A DNA stretch of 64,000 nt from Streptomyces naganishii JCM 4654 (GTDB lineage Bacteria > Actinomycetota > Actinomycetes > Streptomycetales > Streptomycetaceae). Positions within the stretch are counted from its first letter, which is position 1; the number at the start of each line of letters is the position of its first letter. Below, in pieces: positions 63,105 to 64,000 of this stretch. The position numbers and the translations under genes were made by a program. The stretch covers positions 1 through 64,000 of the forward strand of contig NZ_BMVF01000011.1 in NCBI RefSeq assembly GCF_014650575.1. Direction: 5' to 3'. The notes beneath the pieces were generated by a model, which had not been told where the DNA came from, ran no database searches, and saw only the letters and a list, made by a program, of their open reading frames with translations.

Positions 63105-63959
63105 ATGACCGACATCATCACCGAGCAGGCCACCGCCGCCGCGTCCGGAGCCGCAGCCACCGAGCAGTTCCGCGCCAAGCAGCGCGTGGAGGCCGCGGAC
63201 GCCGACACCAGGCGCGTCGACACCCTGGTCACCGAACTCCTCACGGCCGCCCATGAAATCATCCGCCGCCACAAGGTCACCTACGCCGAGTACGACGCGC
63301 TCAAGTCCTGGCTGATCCAGGTCGGCGAGGACGGCGAGTGGCCGCTCTTCCTCGACGTCTGGCTGGAGCACGTCGTCGAGGAGGTCGCCAGCGAGAGCCG
63401 TCAGGGCAGCAAGGGCACCATCGAAGGCCCGTACTACGTCCCCGGCTCACCCCGGCTGCCCGCCGAGGCGACCCTGCCCATGCGCGAGGGCGAGGCGGGC
63501 ACCCCGCTGCTCTTCCAGGGACAGGTGACCGGCGTGGACGGCACGCCGCTGTCCGGAGCCACCGTGGAGATCTGGCACGCCGATGCCGACGGCTACTACT
63601 CGCAGTTCGCCCCCGACCTGCCCGAGTGGAACCTGCGCGGCACCGTCATGGCCGACGAGCAGGGCCACTTCAAGATCCACACCGTGGAGCCGGCTCCGTA
63701 CCAGATCCCGACGGACGGCTCCTGCGGCAAGCTCGTCGCCGCCGCGGGCTGGCACGCCTGGCGTCCCGCCCACCTTCACCTGAAGGTGTCGGCACCGGGT
63801 TACCAGCTCATCACCACCCAGCTGTACTTCAAGGGCGGTAGCCACGTCTCCGACGACATCGCCTCCGCTGTCAAGCCCGAGCTGATTCTCGACCCCGTCC
63901 CGGTGGCAGACGGCACCGGCCGCGAGGTCACCTACGACTTCGTCCTCGACAAGGCGTGA
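63105..63959 (+). CDS. catA: Catechol 1,2-dioxygenase
   Basis: This 284-residue intradiol dioxygenase binds Fe(III) through Tyr, Tyr, His, His. Candidate ligands are in IEGPYYVPGSPRL, APYQIPTDGSCG and RPAHLHLKVSAPG (two His). An N-terminal helical linker domain is present (VDTLVTELLTAAHEIIRRHK). It cleaves catechol to cis,cis-muconate. It follows catB by 34 bp. The ATG at 63105 has GACGGGAC before it. Confidence 0.93.
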   Translation: MTDIITEQATAAASGAAATEQFRAKQRVEAADADTRRVDTLVTELLTAAHEIIRRHKVTYAEYDALKSWLIQVGEDGEWPLFLDVWLEHVVEEVASESRQGSKGTIEGPYYVPGSPRLPAEATLPMREGEAGTPLLFQGQVTGVDGTPLSGATVEIWHADADGYYSQFAPDLPEWNLRGTVMADEQGHFKIHTVEPAPYQIPTDGSCGKLVAAAGWHAWRPAHLHLKVSAPGYQLITTQLYFKGGSHVSDDIASAVKPELILDPVPVADGTGREVTYDFVLDKA

Positions 63960-63965
63960 TCGACC

Positions 63966-64000
63966 GTGCTCTTCGCCGTACGCATGGACGTCGACATCCC
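63966..64000 (+). CDS. catC: Muconolactone delta-isomerase, start only
   Basis: The GTG at 63966, 6 bp after the catA stop, begins LFAVRMDVDIP, the conserved N-terminus of muconolactone isomerase. The window ends after 11 codons. Order and residues both fit CatC. Confidence 0.8.
   Translation, partial: MLFAVRMDVDI

Overview
The window is high-GC, codon-biased actinobacterial DNA and is most consistent with a Streptomyces chromosome, probably an arm or another accessory-rich region. Evidence: GTG/TTG starts, GGAGG-type ribosome binding sites, a WYL regulator, BTAD and LAL-type LuxR regulators, SpoIIE-type phosphatases and Rv1733c-like membrane proteins. Intact operons alternate with many gene remnants, several of them cut by insertion sequences.

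Layout. 0-5.8 kb: end of a rhomboid-like membrane protein, a tandem globin/flavohaemoprotein pair, and a translationally coupled pair consisting of a PAS/GAF/PP2C phosphatase and a cobalamin-binding protein with the CarH-type photosensor residues but no DNA-binding domain. 6-9.2 kb: a frameshifted serine recombinase, an unrecognised small gene and a VapBC-like toxin-antitoxin pair. 9.4-11.8 kb: a large 2-oxoglutarate/Fe(II) oxygenase. 12-21.5 kb: a scrapyard containing an IS1380 fragment, a truncated BTAD protein, remnants of an aldo/keto reductase, an epoxide hydrolase, a monooxygenase and a TetR regulator, an rve/IS110 chimera, and a 79-bp inverted-repeat element with a target duplication. 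A few intact genes lie among these: a small secreted protein, a WYL regulator with a VOC protein, a YdeI-like protein, a SnoaL-like protein and a DMT transporter.

22.4-53.3 kb: a large hypoxia/dormancy-type island whose gene content matches the DosR (Mycobacterium) and OsdR (Streptomyces) regulons. It holds a group 3b NiFe hydrogenase operon (hyhB, a cyclic-nucleotide-binding protein, hyhG, hyhS, hyhL) with a maturation protease, an Rv2004c-like kinase, several universal stress proteins (intact and broken), DUF1918, DUF1876 and DUF302 proteins, CBS proteins, two Rv1733c-like proteins, class I FBP aldolase, phosphofructokinase, HdeD and Hsp20. It also carries a tightly packed operon for an acyl/acetyl-CoA synthetase, E1alpha, E1beta, E2 and an acyl carrier protein. 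P-type ATPase, NAPRTase, fasciclin and stress-protein remnants show that the island is being eroded.

53.7-64 kb: benzoate and catechol catabolism. benABCD, an internally deleted BenK-like transporter and a LAL-type LuxR regulator read on the minus strand. A LysR regulator with catB, catA and the start of catC reads divergently on the plus strand. Together they would convert benzoate to cis-diol, catechol, muconate and muconolactone.

Gene calls come from reading protein sequence and recalling families. No database search was run.
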